Assembly: GCF_900107975.1 (NCBI RefSeq) | Contig: NZ_FNVF01000001.1 | Span: 935,237-999,236, forward strand | Length of the DNA stretch: 64,000 nucleotides | Direction of reading: 5' to 3' | Origin: Paenibacillus sp. UNC499MF | GTDB taxonomy: Bacteria > Bacillota > Bacilli > Paenibacillales > NBRC-103111 | Shown here: positions 15,417-24,407 of the stretch, in pieces | How the letters are laid out: every line of letters starts with the position of its first letter | Position numbering within the stretch: position 1 is the first letter of the stretch | Translations under genes and position numbers: made by a program | The notes under the pieces: model-generated | The model's database searches: none | Told to the model about the DNA's origin: nothing | Seen by the model: only the letters and a program-made list of their open reading frames with translations

Positions 15417-16646
15417 GTGTTTAATAATGCTTTTGTCAGAACGATTATTATGTCCAACGTTCTGCTGCAGCTTGGCATCTGGATTAGAAACTTTGCCATT
15501 TTGCTGTATGTGACAGATATAACGAACAACAATCCCAAATTTGTTTCGTTAATCTCAGTCGCCGAATTTACTCCGATTTTTCTATTCGCGATTATCGGGG
15601 GAACGTTTGCGGACCGCTGGAGACCGAAGCGGACGATGATCGTTTGCGATCTTCTCTCGGCGTTGTCCGTATTCGCCGTGCTGCTCGTCGTGATGTACGG
15701 GTCGTGGCAGGCGTTGTTTTTCGCTACGCTGGTGTCGGCGATTTTATCGCAATTCTCGCAGCCGTCCGCGTTAAAGCTGTTCAAACAGCATGTCCCGGAA
15801 GAGCAGCTTCAAGGGGTCATGGCGATGTTTCAGACGCTGATGGCCATCTTCATGGTATTCGGGCCGATTCTCGGCACCTTCGTTTACCAGCACTACGGTC
15901 TGGAAATTTCGATTGCCGTGATGGGGGTTTGTTTCATCGCTTCCGCCGCCGTTCTTACTTCACTACCGGCCGATCAGAAGAATCCGGCCAAAGCGGAACG
16001 CAATTTCATGCAGGAAATGAAGGACGGACTCCGTTACGTATGGAGCAGCCGGGCATTGAAGACGCTTGGGGGAACGTTCGCCGTTTGCGGCTTTGCGGTA
16101 GGTATTATTCAGCCCTTGATGCTGTTTATCGCCATCGAAAATCTCGGGCAGGATAAACTGTTTCTGCAGTGGCTTCTCGCGGCAAACGGAATAGCCATGC
16201 TGGCGGGCGGGGGAGTCGTCATGGCACTCTCGAAAAAAATGCAGCCGCAATCGCTGCTCGCGGCGGGGCTTGTCGTCAGCACCGTGGGAACGATAGGAAT
16301 CGGCTTGTCCGCAAGCGTTCCGCTGACGATCTTTTTCCAAGTCGTAAACGGTCTGTTTTATCCCTGCATAATGATCGGAATCAACACCATGATGATGAAA
16401 AACACGGAAGCGGCTTTTATCGGCCGCGTGGGGGGCGTGCTTACACCCTTGTTTATGGGATTTATGGTCATCGGCATGTCCGGCGCGGGATTTATTAAGG
16501 AGACCTTATCCCTTCAAGCGGTGTATACCGGAAGCGGAATTCTCTTCTTCCTCGGCGCACTGCTGCTCGTTCCGTTGATGCTGCGGCGGCCGGAACCTCT
16601 CGGCGAAATTCATGGAACCGCAGCGGCCGCAGACAGCACCGACTAA
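15417..16646 (+). CDS. MFS transporter of the MFS_3 / EntS-like exporter type
   Basis: A 409-residue protein with about twelve helices. It has GTFADRWRPKR (the MFS loop 2-3 motif) near residue 65, and the QHVPEEQLQGVMAMFQ segment before helix 5 that is common in MFS_3 proteins such as siderophore exporters and macrolide exporters. No substrate can be read. It starts at a GTG after GAGGAAGGGG. A convergent TetR gene is separated by a shared terminator and is a candidate, unproven regulator. Confidence 0.85.
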   Translation: MFNNAFVRTIIMSNVLLQLGIWIRNFAILLYVTDITNNNPKFVSLISVAEFTPIFLFAIIGGTFADRWRPKRTMIVCDLLSALSVFAVLLVVMYGSWQALFFATLVSAILSQFSQPSALKLFKQHVPEEQLQGVMAMFQTLMAIFMVFGPILGTFVYQHYGLEISIAVMGVCFIASAAVLTSLPADQKNPAKAERNFMQEMKDGLRYVWSSRALKTLGGTFAVCGFAVGIIQPLMLFIAIENLGQDKLFLQWLLAANGIAMLAGGGVVMALSKKMQPQSLLAAGLVVSTVGTIGIGLSASVPLTIFFQVVNGLFYPCIMIGINTMMMKNTEAAFIGRVGGVLTPLFMGFMVIGMSGAGFIKETLSLQAVYTGSGILFFLGALLLVPLMLRRPEPLGEIHGTAAAADSTD

Positions 16647-16735
16647 CTCAGGGCAGTCAAGGGTAGCCGCAGCCAAGCCGTGCGCTGCTTCCGGTTACGG
16701 CAGCAGCGGCACAATTAGGCGGATCCACCAACCTT

Positions 16736-16776
16736 AAAAAACGCCACCCCTTCATGAAGACGGGGTGGCGTTTTGG
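16736..16776. terminator. Bidirectional terminator between MFS and TetR genes
   Basis: AAAACGCCACCCC pairs with GGGGTGGCGTTTT around an 11-base loop, with A- and T-runs outside. Confidence 0.85.
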
Positions 16777-16780
16777 CGTC

Positions 16781-17365
16781 CTAAGGCGCCGTATCGGCGT
16801 GCTGCAATCCGGCGTGACGGCTGAGCGCGCGGGTCAGCGTGCCGTCTACCAGATCGCTGATCCGTTTCATCATCGTTTCGGGCAGTTCCTTCATGCCCGT
16901 TTTGACCCATTTGACGACGATGCCAACGAATGCGAAGGTGTAAAATTCCGCGATAAAACATATGTCGGACTCCGAAACGTCAAGACCGGCGGAAGCGTCG
17001 TCCACGACACGTTTGATCATATCTTTGGTTGCCTCGAACAGATAGTCGTCAAACGCATTTTGTCCCGGAGTGTTGAGCGCATTGATATAGAACAGCCGGT
17101 TGTTCATCAGATAATGCAGGATTTGTACGGCCATGTCGCTCCAATGCCCGTAATCGCGGTAATCGGCAATGCTTTCCACCGCTTCCGAATAGTAGATCCA
17201 GTGAACCAGGTCGTATTTGTCTTTGAAATGGTAATAAAAGGTTTGTCTGTTCAGCCCGCTGCCGGAGGAAATATCCTGAACACTGATTTTTGCCAGAGAT
17301 TTCGTTTCCATCTGCTTTTTAAGCGATGCGGCCAGCGCTTTTTTGGTCATTTGCGAATCGGTCAT
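16781..17365 (-). CDS. TetR/AcrR-family regulator, DhaS-like
   Basis: A 194-residue regulator with an N-terminal helix-turn-helix (ISVQDISSGSGLNRQTFYYH, then FKDKYDLV) and a C-terminal ligand domain of the TetR_C type found in DhaS-like proteins. The recognition helix region GLNRQTFYYHFKDK is intact. It is the only gene on its strand here. Possible targets are itself and the neighbouring MFS or DUF5680 genes. Confidence 0.85.
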   Translation of the reverse strand: MTDSQMTKKALAASLKKQMETKSLAKISVQDISSGSGLNRQTFYYHFKDKYDLVHWIYYSEAVESIADYRDYGHWSDMAVQILHYLMNNRLFYINALNTPGQNAFDDYLFEATKDMIKRVVDDASAGLDVSESDICFIAEFYTFAFVGIVVKWVKTGMKELPETMMKRISDLVDGTLTRALSRHAGLQHADTAP

Positions 17366-17515
17366 GATGTCACCTCGTTATGGTTCTCCACTTCCACTTT
17401 TACATAGTATAAAGGAATCTTTTTCTTTTTTAAAATGCAGGGGATTGACCAGGGAACACCTGTTCTTTATACTAAATTATGGAAGAATAATGAATAGGAT
17501 GGACGGTGGTACTGT

Positions 17516-17971
17516 ATGGTTTTGCAAGAAAAGGAACTGCGATTATTTATTGTGGAAGCTAAAAAGAACGCGTACGCCGCAGGAGCGGCAAGCGGCGATG
17601 TTCTGTCGGGACCGGGCGCCAAAAATTTTCCTTATGCTGCCGGGAGCTACAGCTATCTGGACAGCTATTTCGGAGAAACCGATTTTGCGGGTCAGGAATT
17701 GGTCAGGAGGAACGGGACCCCGCTCTGGGCATTGAACTATTACGGAACCACACTGAATCCGGTTGACGGATTTCCTGAATTTTTGCTGGAGTGCCTCGGA
17801 AAAGTGACGGAAGCGGCTCCGTTCAGAGGACCCGAACAGTATCGCAACGAAAGGTTTGAGTACAACTGCTTTTGGAGCGGGGATATAAGCCGTTTTAAAG
17901 GAGAAGAGAGGCTTTTGCACCGCGGTGAAATGATCTTTACGCTTACTTTTCACGGAGGTTTTATTACATAG
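17516..17971 (+). CDS. DUF5680 domain protein
   Basis: A 151-residue cytosolic protein whose blocks LFIVEAKKNAYA, YSYLDSYFGETDFAGQELV and WALNYYG match the DUF5680 domain, which in Bacilli is often fused to an XRE-type helix-turn-helix. Here the domain stands alone. No catalytic function is known. The ATG has GGTGG upstream. Confidence 0.75.
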   Translation: MVLQEKELRLFIVEAKKNAYAAGAASGDVLSGPGAKNFPYAAGSYSYLDSYFGETDFAGQELVRRNGTPLWALNYYGTTLNPVDGFPEFLLECLGKVTEAAPFRGPEQYRNERFEYNCFWSGDISRFKGEERLLHRGEMIFTLTFHGGFIT

Positions 17972-18299
17972 TCCGCTCAAAGGTCCGTTTGTAAGGTACA
18001 TATCCTAACTTTTACTCGAATGACGGCTCTCTCATGTGAACGAAAAACCGGAATCGCACTGCTAGACATAACTTGGGAAAATGTTTCGTTTTTGGACATT
18101 TCACTGAAATTGTCTATTGGGACGAACCGTTTTTTTGTTCTATACTGGAAATGATTTCATAAAGCAGCCATTGAAGTGGTAATTTTTGCGCAGGCTGCCC
18201 CTAAGCCCGAAAAGAAATGGATAGCGATTCCTTTCTTTTCAAATAGTAGTCATGATGTGTAAATACCCGTAAGGCATCAACAAGGAGGGCGAGAGTGTC
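17972..18299 (+). promoter_or_regulatory. P450 gene upstream region
   Basis: TTGGGA (18117-18122) and TATACT (18141-18146) are 18 bases apart and could be the promoter. Downstream, GAAAAGAAA (18209-18217) and TTTCTTTTC (18232-18240) form a perfect 9-bp inverted repeat with a 14-base spacer, in the place where a repressor of a fatty-acid-inducible P450 could act. AAGGAGGG (18282-18289) is the ribosome binding site. Confidence 0.5.
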
Positions 18300-21200
18300 T
18301 TGGCTAAATCAGAATCTTTAATTCCGCAGCCCAAAACATACGGGCCGCTCGGTAATCTTCCGTTAATTGATAAAGAAAGCCCGCTGCAATCGATGATGAA
18401 ACTGGCGGACGAACTGGGCCCCATCTTCAAGCTGGAAATGCCCGGCCGGACGCAGCTTCTGATCTCCAGCCACGAGCTGGTCGCCGACGCGTGCGACGAG
18501 TCCCGTTTCGACAAGAAAATCGGAGCCGCTCTTTCGAATGTGCGCGCATTCGGCGGGGACGGGCTGTTTACCGCCCACACGTACGAGCCCAACTGGCAGA
18601 AGGCGCATCATATTCTGCTGCCGACGTTCAGCCAGCGTGCCATGAAGGGATACCACGACATGATGGTGGACATCGCGCTCCAGCTCATCCAGAAGTGGTC
18701 CCGGCTTAATCCGGACGAAATCATCGATGTTCCCGAAGATATGACGCGCCTGACTTTGGACACGATCGGATTGTGCGGATTCAACTACCGGTTTAACAGC
18801 TTTTACCGGGAGCAGCCGCATCCTTTTATTATAAGCATGGTAAGAGCGCTTCATGAAGCGATGAATCAGACCCAGCGTCTCGGACTTCAGGACAAGCTGA
18901 TGGTCATTACGAAGAGACAATTCAACCATGACATCCAGGCTATGTTCGCTTTGGTGGACAAACTGATTGCCGAACGAAGGGCCCAGGGAACGGAAGGTAT
19001 CGATGACCTGCTGTCTCACATGCTGAACGGCAAAGATCCGGAAACGGGCGAATCTCTCGACGACGAGAATATCCGTTATCAAATCATCACGTTCCTGATT
19101 GCGGGACATGAGACTACGAGCGGACTGCTGTCGTTTGCGCTTTATTTCCTGCTCAAAAATCCGGACAAGCTTCAGAAAGCGTACGAGGAAGTGGAGCGGG
19201 TGCTGACCGATCCCGTGCCGACTTACGCGCAGGTCCGCGGGCTTCACTATGTCCGGATGATCTTGAACGAAGCGCTGCGGCTGTGGCCGACGGCCCCGGC
19301 TTTCGTGCTTTATGCGAAAGAAGACACCCTGCTGGCCGGAAAATATCCGCTGCAGAAAGGGGACAGCCTGACGGTTCTCATTCCGAAGCTTCACCGGGAC
19401 AAGTCCGTATGGGGGGAGGATGTGGAATCGTTCATTCCGGAGCGTTTCGAAGACCCGGGAAAGATTCCTTACGACGCGTACAAACCGTTCGGCAACGGCC
19501 AGCGTGCCTGTATCGGCCAGCAGTTTGCCATGCAGGAAGCTACGCTGGTTCTCGGGATGGTTTTGAAGCATTTTAACATCAGGCAGCATACGGATTATGT
19601 CTTGAAGGTGAAGGAAACGCTGACGATGAAACCCGAAGGGTTTACGATGAAGGTGGAGCCGCGCCATCAGGGTGTTTCCGTCACCATTCCGGGAACCGCG
19701 GTTTCCGGGGCGGAAGACAAGAAGGTCAAAGAGCAGGCGGCACCGCTCAGCGGAAACGCCCATAACACGCCGCTGCTTGTGTTGTACGGTTCAAACCTCG
19801 GCACGGCCGAGGGCATTGCCCGCGAGCTGGCCGATGCGGCGAAATACCAGGGCTTCCGTCCCGAAGTCGCTCCCATGAACGACTATGCGGGCAAGCTGCC
19901 CAAGGAAGGGGCGGTGTTCGTTGTGACCGCCTCCTACAACGGCAAGCCGCCGAGCAACGCCAAAGACTTCATGGACTGGCTGGAAAGCGCGGAGCCGGAC
20001 GAAATCGCCGGCGTCAAGTTCGCCGTGTTCGGCTGTGGCGACCATAACTGGGCAAGCACGTACCAGGACGTTCCGCGGCGGGCCGACGAGCTGCTCGCCT
20101 CCAAGGGAGGACAACGCCTGGCCGGGCGCGGAGAGGGCGACGCCAGCGGCGATTTCGAGAAGCAGCTGGAGGACTGGCGCGAAGCGCTGTGGCCGGATGT
20201 CATGAAGGCGCTGGGCCTGGAGCTTAACGAAATCTCGGAGAAGGAGAAAAGCTCGCTCAGCCTGCAGTTCGTGAGCGGTTTCGCCGTTACGCCGCTGGCG
20301 GAATCCTACGATGCGGTGCATGCGGTCGTCGCCGGCAATACCGAGCTGCAGCGGGAAGGGAGCGGGCGAAGCACCCGCCGGATCGAAGTGAAGCTGCCCG
20401 AAGGCGTAACCTACCGGGTCGGCGACCACCTGGGCGTTCTGCCGCGCAACTCCCGCGAAAGCGTGGCGCGCGTACTCCGCCGGTTCGGACTGCAGGGCAG
20501 CGACCACCTCATCCTGAGCGGAAGCGGACGGAGCGCCGCCCATCTGCCGCTGGACCGCCCGGTGAGCCTCGACGATCTGCTGGGCCACAGCGTGGACCTG
20601 CAGGAAGCGGCCACCCGGGCCCAGCTGCGGGAGCTGGCGGGCTGCACGGCTTGTCCGCCGCACAAGCGCGAGCTGGAAGCCCTGCTGGAGGAAGACGCGT
20701 ACCGCGAGCAGGTGTGGAAGAAGCGCGTGTCCATGCTCGACCTGCTGGAGCGCTACGAAGCGTGCGAGCTGGGCTTCGAGCGCTTCCTGGAGCTGCTGCC
20801 GCCGCTGAAGCCGCGGTACTACTCGATCTCCAGCGCCCCGCAGGTGCAGCCCGACGAGGCGAGCATCACAGTCGGGGTCGTGAAGGGCCCGGCGTGGAGC
20901 GGTCGCGGCGAGTACCGGGGCGTGGCGTCGAACTACCTGGCGGAGCGCCGGGAAGGCGATGCGGTCGTCATGTTCGTCCGGACGCCGGAATCGGGCTTCG
21001 GGCTGCCGGACGATCCGAAGACGCCGGTCATCATGGTCGGTCCCGGCACGGGCGTCGCGCCGTTCCGCGGCTTCCTGCAGGCGCGCAGCGCGATGCGGCA
21101 GGAAGGGACGGAGCTGGGGGAAGCCCATCTGTATTTCGGCTGCCGGTGCGAGAGCGACTACATTTACCGCGAGGAGCTGGAACAGTATGAGCGGGAAGGC

Positions 21201-21482
21201 ATCGTCAAGCTGCACACAGCATATTCACGGGCTGAAGGAACGCCGAAGACGTACGTGCAGCACCTGATGAAAGAGAATGCGGCCGAGCTGATCGCCCTGC
21301 TGGACCAAGGCGGGCGGCTGTATGTATGCGGCGACGGAAGCCGGATGGCGCCGGACGTGGAAGAGCAGCTTCAGCAGGCTTACGCGAATATTCATGGGGT
21401 AAGCCCCGACGAAGCCCGGAAGTGGCTGGACGGCCTGCAAACGGACGGACGTTACGCCAAAGACGTCTGGGCGGGAATTTAG
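18300..21482 (+). CDS. Self-sufficient cytochrome P450-reductase fusion (CYP102A type)
   Basis: The 1060-residue protein fuses a fatty-acid-hydroxylase P450 (1-475) to a diflavin reductase (490-1060), as in P450 BM3 (about 1049). P450 motifs: AGHETTSG in the I helix, ExxR in EALR, and the heme loop [10 protein letters not shown] with ligand Cys404. The Phe87-equivalent is kept ([14 protein letters not shown]) and so is the Arg47-equivalent in PGR, but the Tyr51-equivalent is Leu, so carboxylate anchoring at the channel mouth differs. The reductase has an FMN domain ([16 protein letters not shown]), the FAD motif RYYSISSAP and an NADPH domain ([14 protein letters not shown], ending in DVWAGI). 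It starts at TTG, ten bases after AAGGAGGG. The reductase half is visibly richer in G+C than the heme half. Confidence 0.95.
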   Translation: MAKSESLIPQPKTYGPLGNLPLIDKESPLQSMMKLADELGPIFKLEMPGRTQLLISSHELVADACDESRFDKKIGAALSNVRAFGGDGLFTAHTYEPNWQKAHHILLPTFSQRAMKGYHDMMVDIALQLIQKWSRLNPDEIIDVPEDMTRLTLDTIGLCGFNYRFNSFYREQPHPFIISMVRALHEAMNQTQRLGLQDKLMVITKRQFNHDIQAMFALVDKLIAERRAQGTEGIDDLLSHMLNGKDPETGESLDDENIRYQIITFLIAGHETTSGLLSFALYFLLKNPDKLQKAYEEVERVLTDPVPTYAQVRGLHYVRMILNEALRLWPTAPAFVLYAKEDTLLAGKYPLQKGDSLTVLIPKLHRDKSVWGEDVESFIPERFEDPGKIPYDAYKPFGNGQRACIGQQFAMQEATLVLGMVLKHFNIRQHTDYVLKVKETLTMKPEGFTMKVEPRHQGVSVTIPGTAVSGAEDKKVKEQAAPLSGNAHNTPLLVLYGSNLGTAEGIARELADAAKYQGFRPEVAPMNDYAGKLPKEGAVFVVTASYNGKPPSNAKDFMDWLESAEPDEIAGVKFAVFGCGDHNWASTYQDVPRRADELLASKGGQRLAGRGEGDASGDFEKQLEDWREALWPDVMKALGLELNEISEKEKSSLSLQFVSGFAVTPLAESYDAVHAVVAGNTELQREGSGRSTRRIEVKLPEGVTYRVGDHLGVLPRNSRESVARVLRRFGLQGSDHLILSGSGRSAAHLPLDRPVSLDDLLGHSVDLQEAATRAQLRELAGCTACPPHKRELEALLEEDAYREQVWKKRVSMLDLLERYEACELGFERFLELLPPLKPRYYSISSAPQVQPDEASITVGVVKGPAWSGRGEYRGVASNYLAERREGDAVVMFVRTPESGFGLPDDPKTPVIMVGPGTGVAPFRGFLQARSAMRQEGTELGEAHLYFGCRCESDYIYREELEQYEREGIVKLHTAYSRAEGTPKTYVQHLMKENAAELIALLDQGGRLYVCGDGSRMAPDVEEQLQQAYANIHGVSPDEARKWLDGLQTDGRYAKDVWAGI

Positions 21483-21526
21483 CGGGGACGGTAAGCTGAA
21501 CGTTTCATCCGATTTTATGTACAGCG

Positions 21527-21565
21527 GCCTCCGCAAGCAGACAAATCTGCTTGCGGAGGCTTTTT
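21527..21565 (+). terminator. Terminator after the P450 gene
   Basis: GCCTCCGCAAGCAGA pairs perfectly with TCTGCTTGCGGAGGC around CAAA, then TTTTT. Confidence 0.93.
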
Positions 21566-21598
21566 GTTTTGCTTTTTGCGAGAAGGAAAAGAATGAGG

Positions 21599-21627
21599 AA
21601 AGGGCGCGGCAGTGCCGTCCTCCCTTT
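21599..21627 (-). terminator. Terminator of the small-gene pair
   Basis: On the minus strand AAAGGG and CGGC pair with GCCG and CCCTTT across a small internal loop, 14 bases past the stop. The tail is only moderately T-rich. Confidence 0.5.
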
Positions 21628-21640
21628 AACCTGATTTTCC

Positions 21641-21832
21641 TTATCTGCGTCCAACGTTGGTTTTTACTACGCCCACGTCCGAAGCGTTGATGGCGAATGC
21701 GTTGCCGCCTTGACCCGTACGAGCCTTGGCCGCTTGCTTAACGATGACCGTGTTACGAGATTTTTTTACTTTCGTAACCTTCACTTTCGTGTGTTTCTTC
21801 TCATGTTTGTGTTTCTTCCAGTGTTTAGCCAT
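21641..21832 (-). CDS. 63-residue Lys/His-rich small protein, unknown
   Basis: The product begins MAKHWKKHKHEKKHTKVKV and ends with a GQGGNAFAINASDVGVVKTN motif. The first third is strongly basic with a His/Lys repeat; the last third looks like a short beta structure. The ATG at 21832 has a perfect AAAGGAGGTG seven bases upstream. A slightly earlier ATG would lie inside that site and is rejected. It follows a 53-residue paralogous gene by 33 bases on the same strand, so the two are probably co-transcribed. The exceptionally strong ribosome binding site suggests high expression. Function unknown; a spore or nucleic-acid-binding role is only a guess. Confidence 0.75.
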   Translation of the reverse strand: MAKHWKKHKHEKKHTKVKVTKVKKSRNTVIVKQAAKARTGQGGNAFAINASDVGVVKTNVGRR

Positions 21833-21865
21833 TTTTTTCACCTCCTTTCAAAGTGTTTTATCCCG

Positions 21866-22027
21866 TTAACGTTTTTTGTCTTTTTTAAACACTTTTACAT
21901 TAGCCGCGTTGCTTGCCAGTGCATTTCCCGAGCGTGTTTTGGCGACTGCGGACTGGACGATTTTGATGACAAGGAATTTGTTTTTTCCCACTTTATAGGT
22001 GTAGGATTTGGTCTTCGTATGAACCAC
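21866..22027 (-). CDS. 53-residue basic small protein, paralogue of its neighbour
   Basis: A GTG frame of 53 codons with AAGGAGGT eight bases upstream. The product begins MVHTKTKSYTYKVGKNKFLV. Its middle and end (VAKTRSGNALASNAANVKVF) align with the neighbour's AKARTGQGGNAFAINASDVGVV, sharing the K-x-R-x-G-x-G/-N-A-x-A-x-N-A pattern. No known domain is recognised. It is the first gene of a two-gene unit with the 63-residue protein. Confidence 0.72.
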   Translation of the reverse strand: MVHTKTKSYTYKVGKNKFLVIKIVQSAVAKTRSGNALASNAANVKVFKKDKKR

Positions 22028-22263
22028 TGGTTAAGACCTCCTTATCCGTTAAGATATCGTAGTATATTAAGGGGGAGCTCTAACTGAAGCGGCAGATGAC
22101 AGAGGCGATGAGTTGATATTGGAAAAATATGGGTTAATTGTCAGGTGTGCAAAAACTTCCCGGTTTTCCCGGAAGTAAGGGTGGGAAAGCGGAAGCTTTT
22201 AAGGTAAGCTTAGGCTAACGTAAATGACCTTCCAAATGACCCCGAAAGGAATAAACGGAATTC

Positions 22264-22878
22264 ATGACTATTTCAGACATCTTGGCCTATGTAACCAATG
22301 AAGACAATTTAAAAAATCTGCTCGAACAATACCGGTCGCTCGGTCCGTTTCCGGGCATTTTGCTTACCTTTCTGAAATCGTTTATCCCCCCTCTGCCGAC
22401 TCTGCTCATTGTAGGGGTAAACGCGGCGGTTTACGGGCTGTGGGCCGGTTTTCTGTACTCGTGGATCGGGATCGTGAGCGGATGCCTCGTCACCTTCCTG
22501 ATCGTCCGAAAAATCGCCGGTCATCCTTACCTCGAAAAGCTGGCCCGCAAGCCGAAAATCGCAAGAACGACGAAGTGGATCCGTCGGAACGCTTACAGCT
22601 ACGTTTTTCTGCTGAGCCTGTTTCCCGTCGGTCCGTTCGTAGTCATTAACATAGCGGCCGGTCTGGCCGGCATGGGCCTTCGTTCCTTTCTAATGGCCGT
22701 TCTGATCGGCAAAGGCATCATGGTGTTCACCGTTTCGTACATCGGCTACGATGTGGCTAAATATATCGAGAATCCGTACCAGCTGCTCTATGTCGTCCTG
22801 TTCGTCGCGGTATCGCTGATCGTCAGCAAAAAGATAGAGAAGCGGTTTTCGACCGGTCAGACGATGGAGCTGGAATAG
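22264..22878 (+). CDS. TVP38/TMEM64 (VTT/DedA-like) membrane protein
   Basis: A 204-residue membrane protein with the VTT-domain pattern: an amphipathic region FLKSFIPPLPTLLIVGVNAA, a following helix with YSWIGIVSGCLVTFLIVRKI, and RNAYSYVFLLSLFPVGPFVVINIAAGLAG, where the F-P-x-G-P-F signature of the family is clear. Relatives act in lipid scrambling or membrane homeostasis. It stands alone; nothing recognisable lies in 22879-23037. Confidence 0.85.
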   Translation: MTISDILAYVTNEDNLKNLLEQYRSLGPFPGILLTFLKSFIPPLPTLLIVGVNAAVYGLWAGFLYSWIGIVSGCLVTFLIVRKIAGHPYLEKLARKPKIARTTKWIRRNAYSYVFLLSLFPVGPFVVINIAAGLAGMGLRSFLMAVLIGKGIMVFTVSYIGYDVAKYIENPYQLLYVVLFVAVSLIVSKKIEKRFSTGQTMELE

Positions 22879-23037
22879 GTCCAAAAGCCTGATGAACGCC
22901 CGCTGTGCGCGGGCACCGCATCCGCAAGCCGCCTGGCTGCGCTAAGCTTGTCCTTCTTCCGCCTTCGGATAATGTTCCGGCCGCCCGCATATGTATGAAG
23001 GAGTGAAGGATACGGAACGGGGAGAGGAGCTTGGCTA

Positions 23038-23655
23038 GTGAGCGGATACGGTTATAGGGCCGGCCCGGCGAGTTATCACAAAAGTTCCGGCATGCCCAAT
23101 CTCGCCTTTAACGTTGGCGATAACGTGCTGTTTAAGCGCAACGAAGACAATGTGGCGTATGAAGTCACCTCAACGCAGCTTCCGCCCATGACGGGTGGAG
23201 CTTTTACGGATCTGCGGCTCGGCAGGGGACATATCCGGGAACCCCACTGGCATCCGAACGCGTGGGAGCTTCATGTCATCGTAGCGGGGGAGGCCGAGAT
23301 TTCGGTGATGTGTCCCGACAATCCCCGGCTCGTAAACTACCGTGCGAAGGAAGGGCAGGTCATTTTCGTCCCCACGGGCTGGTGGCACTGGATTACCCCT
23401 GTTTCCGACAAGGTGCATCTGCACGGTTTTTTCAACCACGAGCAGCCCGAAACGGTTTACGGCTCCGATATCCTGCGGCTGACTCCCCCGGAAGTACTGC
23501 AGAACGCCTACAACGTCAATGCGGCTCTTGCCGGCAAAGCCTTCGCGCCGATCACGGAATCGGTCCGTATCGGCCCGCCGGTCTCGGTGCATAACGAACC
23601 GGGTAAACCGGCCAATCCCGGGCAGCCCTATCTTAATGAAAAGAAGAAAACCTAG
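23038..23655 (+). CDS. Cupin-domain protein, oxalate-decarboxylase-like
   Basis: A 205-residue single cupin with motif 1 GHIREPHWHPNAWELHVIVA (ligands His70, His72, Glu77) and motif 2 GQVIFVPTGWWHWI (His117). All four metal ligands of a Mn/Fe cupin are present. The sequence pattern resembles one domain of bicupin oxalate decarboxylases and spore cupins of Bacilli, but a single domain cannot be assigned that activity. The start is a GTG with GGAGAGGAG upstream. A terminator follows. Confidence 0.85.
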   Translation: MSGYGYRAGPASYHKSSGMPNLAFNVGDNVLFKRNEDNVAYEVTSTQLPPMTGGAFTDLRLGRGHIREPHWHPNAWELHVIVAGEAEISVMCPDNPRLVNYRAKEGQVIFVPTGWWHWITPVSDKVHLHGFFNHEQPETVYGSDILRLTPPEVLQNAYNVNAALAGKAFAPITESVRIGPPVSVHNEPGKPANPGQPYLNEKKKT

Positions 23656-23688
23656 TCATTTCGGCCCCGGAGGCCGCTGTTCATCTAA

Positions 23689-23728
23689 AGCTTTCCGCAC
23701 TCTTTCCAGAGCGGGAGGCTTTTTTTTG
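23689..23728 (+). terminator. Terminator after the cupin gene
   Basis: CCGCACTCT / AGAGCGGG stem with outer AGC-GCT pairs, then eight T. Confidence 0.75.
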
Positions 23729-23790
23729 TAAACAAAAATTTGGAGACAGGGAGTACGACCCCATTTACAGATGGAAAAATATAGGGTAAT

Positions 23791-23822
23791 ATATGATCTA
23801 TAATCATATTATCAATGATAAT
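23791..23822. promoter_or_regulatory. Two overlapping palindromes upstream of the PadR gene
   Basis: ATATGAT-N5-ATCATAT (23791-23809) and ATTATCA-A-TGATAAT (23808-23822) are both perfect inverted repeats in an A/T-rich promoter region just before the PadR start. Autoregulation by PadR is the natural inference. Confidence 0.55.
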
Positions 23823-23844
23823 ATAAATAAGGCGGTTCATTTCT

Positions 23845-24399
23845 ATGAATATCGAACAAGTGATTTTGGGTTTTATTTACGGAGAAGCGATGACCGGCTA
23901 TGAGCTGAAAAAGCGGTTCGACGAGTCAGTCGCCCATTTCTTCGGAGCGACTTTCAGCGGAATTTACCCGGCGCTCAGACGGATGGAAAGGGAGGAACTC
24001 ATTGAGAAGGAAGTCGTCGTCCAGGAGGGCAAACCCTCCAAAAATATAGTCCGCATTACGGAGAAAGGGCGGCAGTCGTTTGCGGATTATTTGAAATCTC
24101 CGTTGTCGCCCGGGGTGCAGAAATCGGATCTGCTCGTCCGTTATTTTTTCGGAAGGTATGCCGCGGCGGGTCAGATACAGGGCTGGCTGCTGGAGGAACG
24201 GGCGAGGCTTGCACATACGAGAGAAGGCCTCCTTCATATGCGGCAGGAAGCTTTGAAAGATCCGGACAGCGATGCGTTTCGTCTGAAAACGCTGGAGATG
24301 GGTATTGCCCAGATTGAGTTCTCCCTCCGCTGGATAGACGAGGAACTGACGAAACAGTCCGGTGGAGGTTCCGGTGCCCAAGAGAAGCCCGGCAGGTAG
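23845..24399 (+). CDS. PadR-family transcriptional regulator
   Basis: A 184-residue PadR regulator: N-terminal winged helix (ILGFIYGEAMTGYELKKRF, then SGIYPALRRMEREELI) and a C-terminal helical PadR_C dimer domain. It is 9 bases upstream of the amidase gene, so the two form an operon with the SRPBCC gene and PadR probably controls it. Two palindromes lie in its promoter. Confidence 0.9.
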   Translation: MNIEQVILGFIYGEAMTGYELKKRFDESVAHFFGATFSGIYPALRRMEREELIEKEVVVQEGKPSKNIVRITEKGRQSFADYLKSPLSPGVQKSDLLVRYFFGRYAAAGQIQGWLLEERARLAHTREGLLHMRQEALKDPDSDAFRLKTLEMGIAQIEFSLRWIDEELTKQSGGGSGAQEKPGR

Positions 24400-24407
24400 G
24401 AGAAGGT

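Noticed and set aside
18363-19763. Long minus-strand frame opposite the P450 gene
   Set aside because: Arg/His/Val-rich shadow of a conserved CYP102-type frame; no ribosome site.
23808-23822. Fur box (7-1-7)
   Set aside because: The half-sites are in the reverse order (ATTATCA-A-TGATAAT) to the Bacillus Fur consensus, and the downstream gene is PadR.
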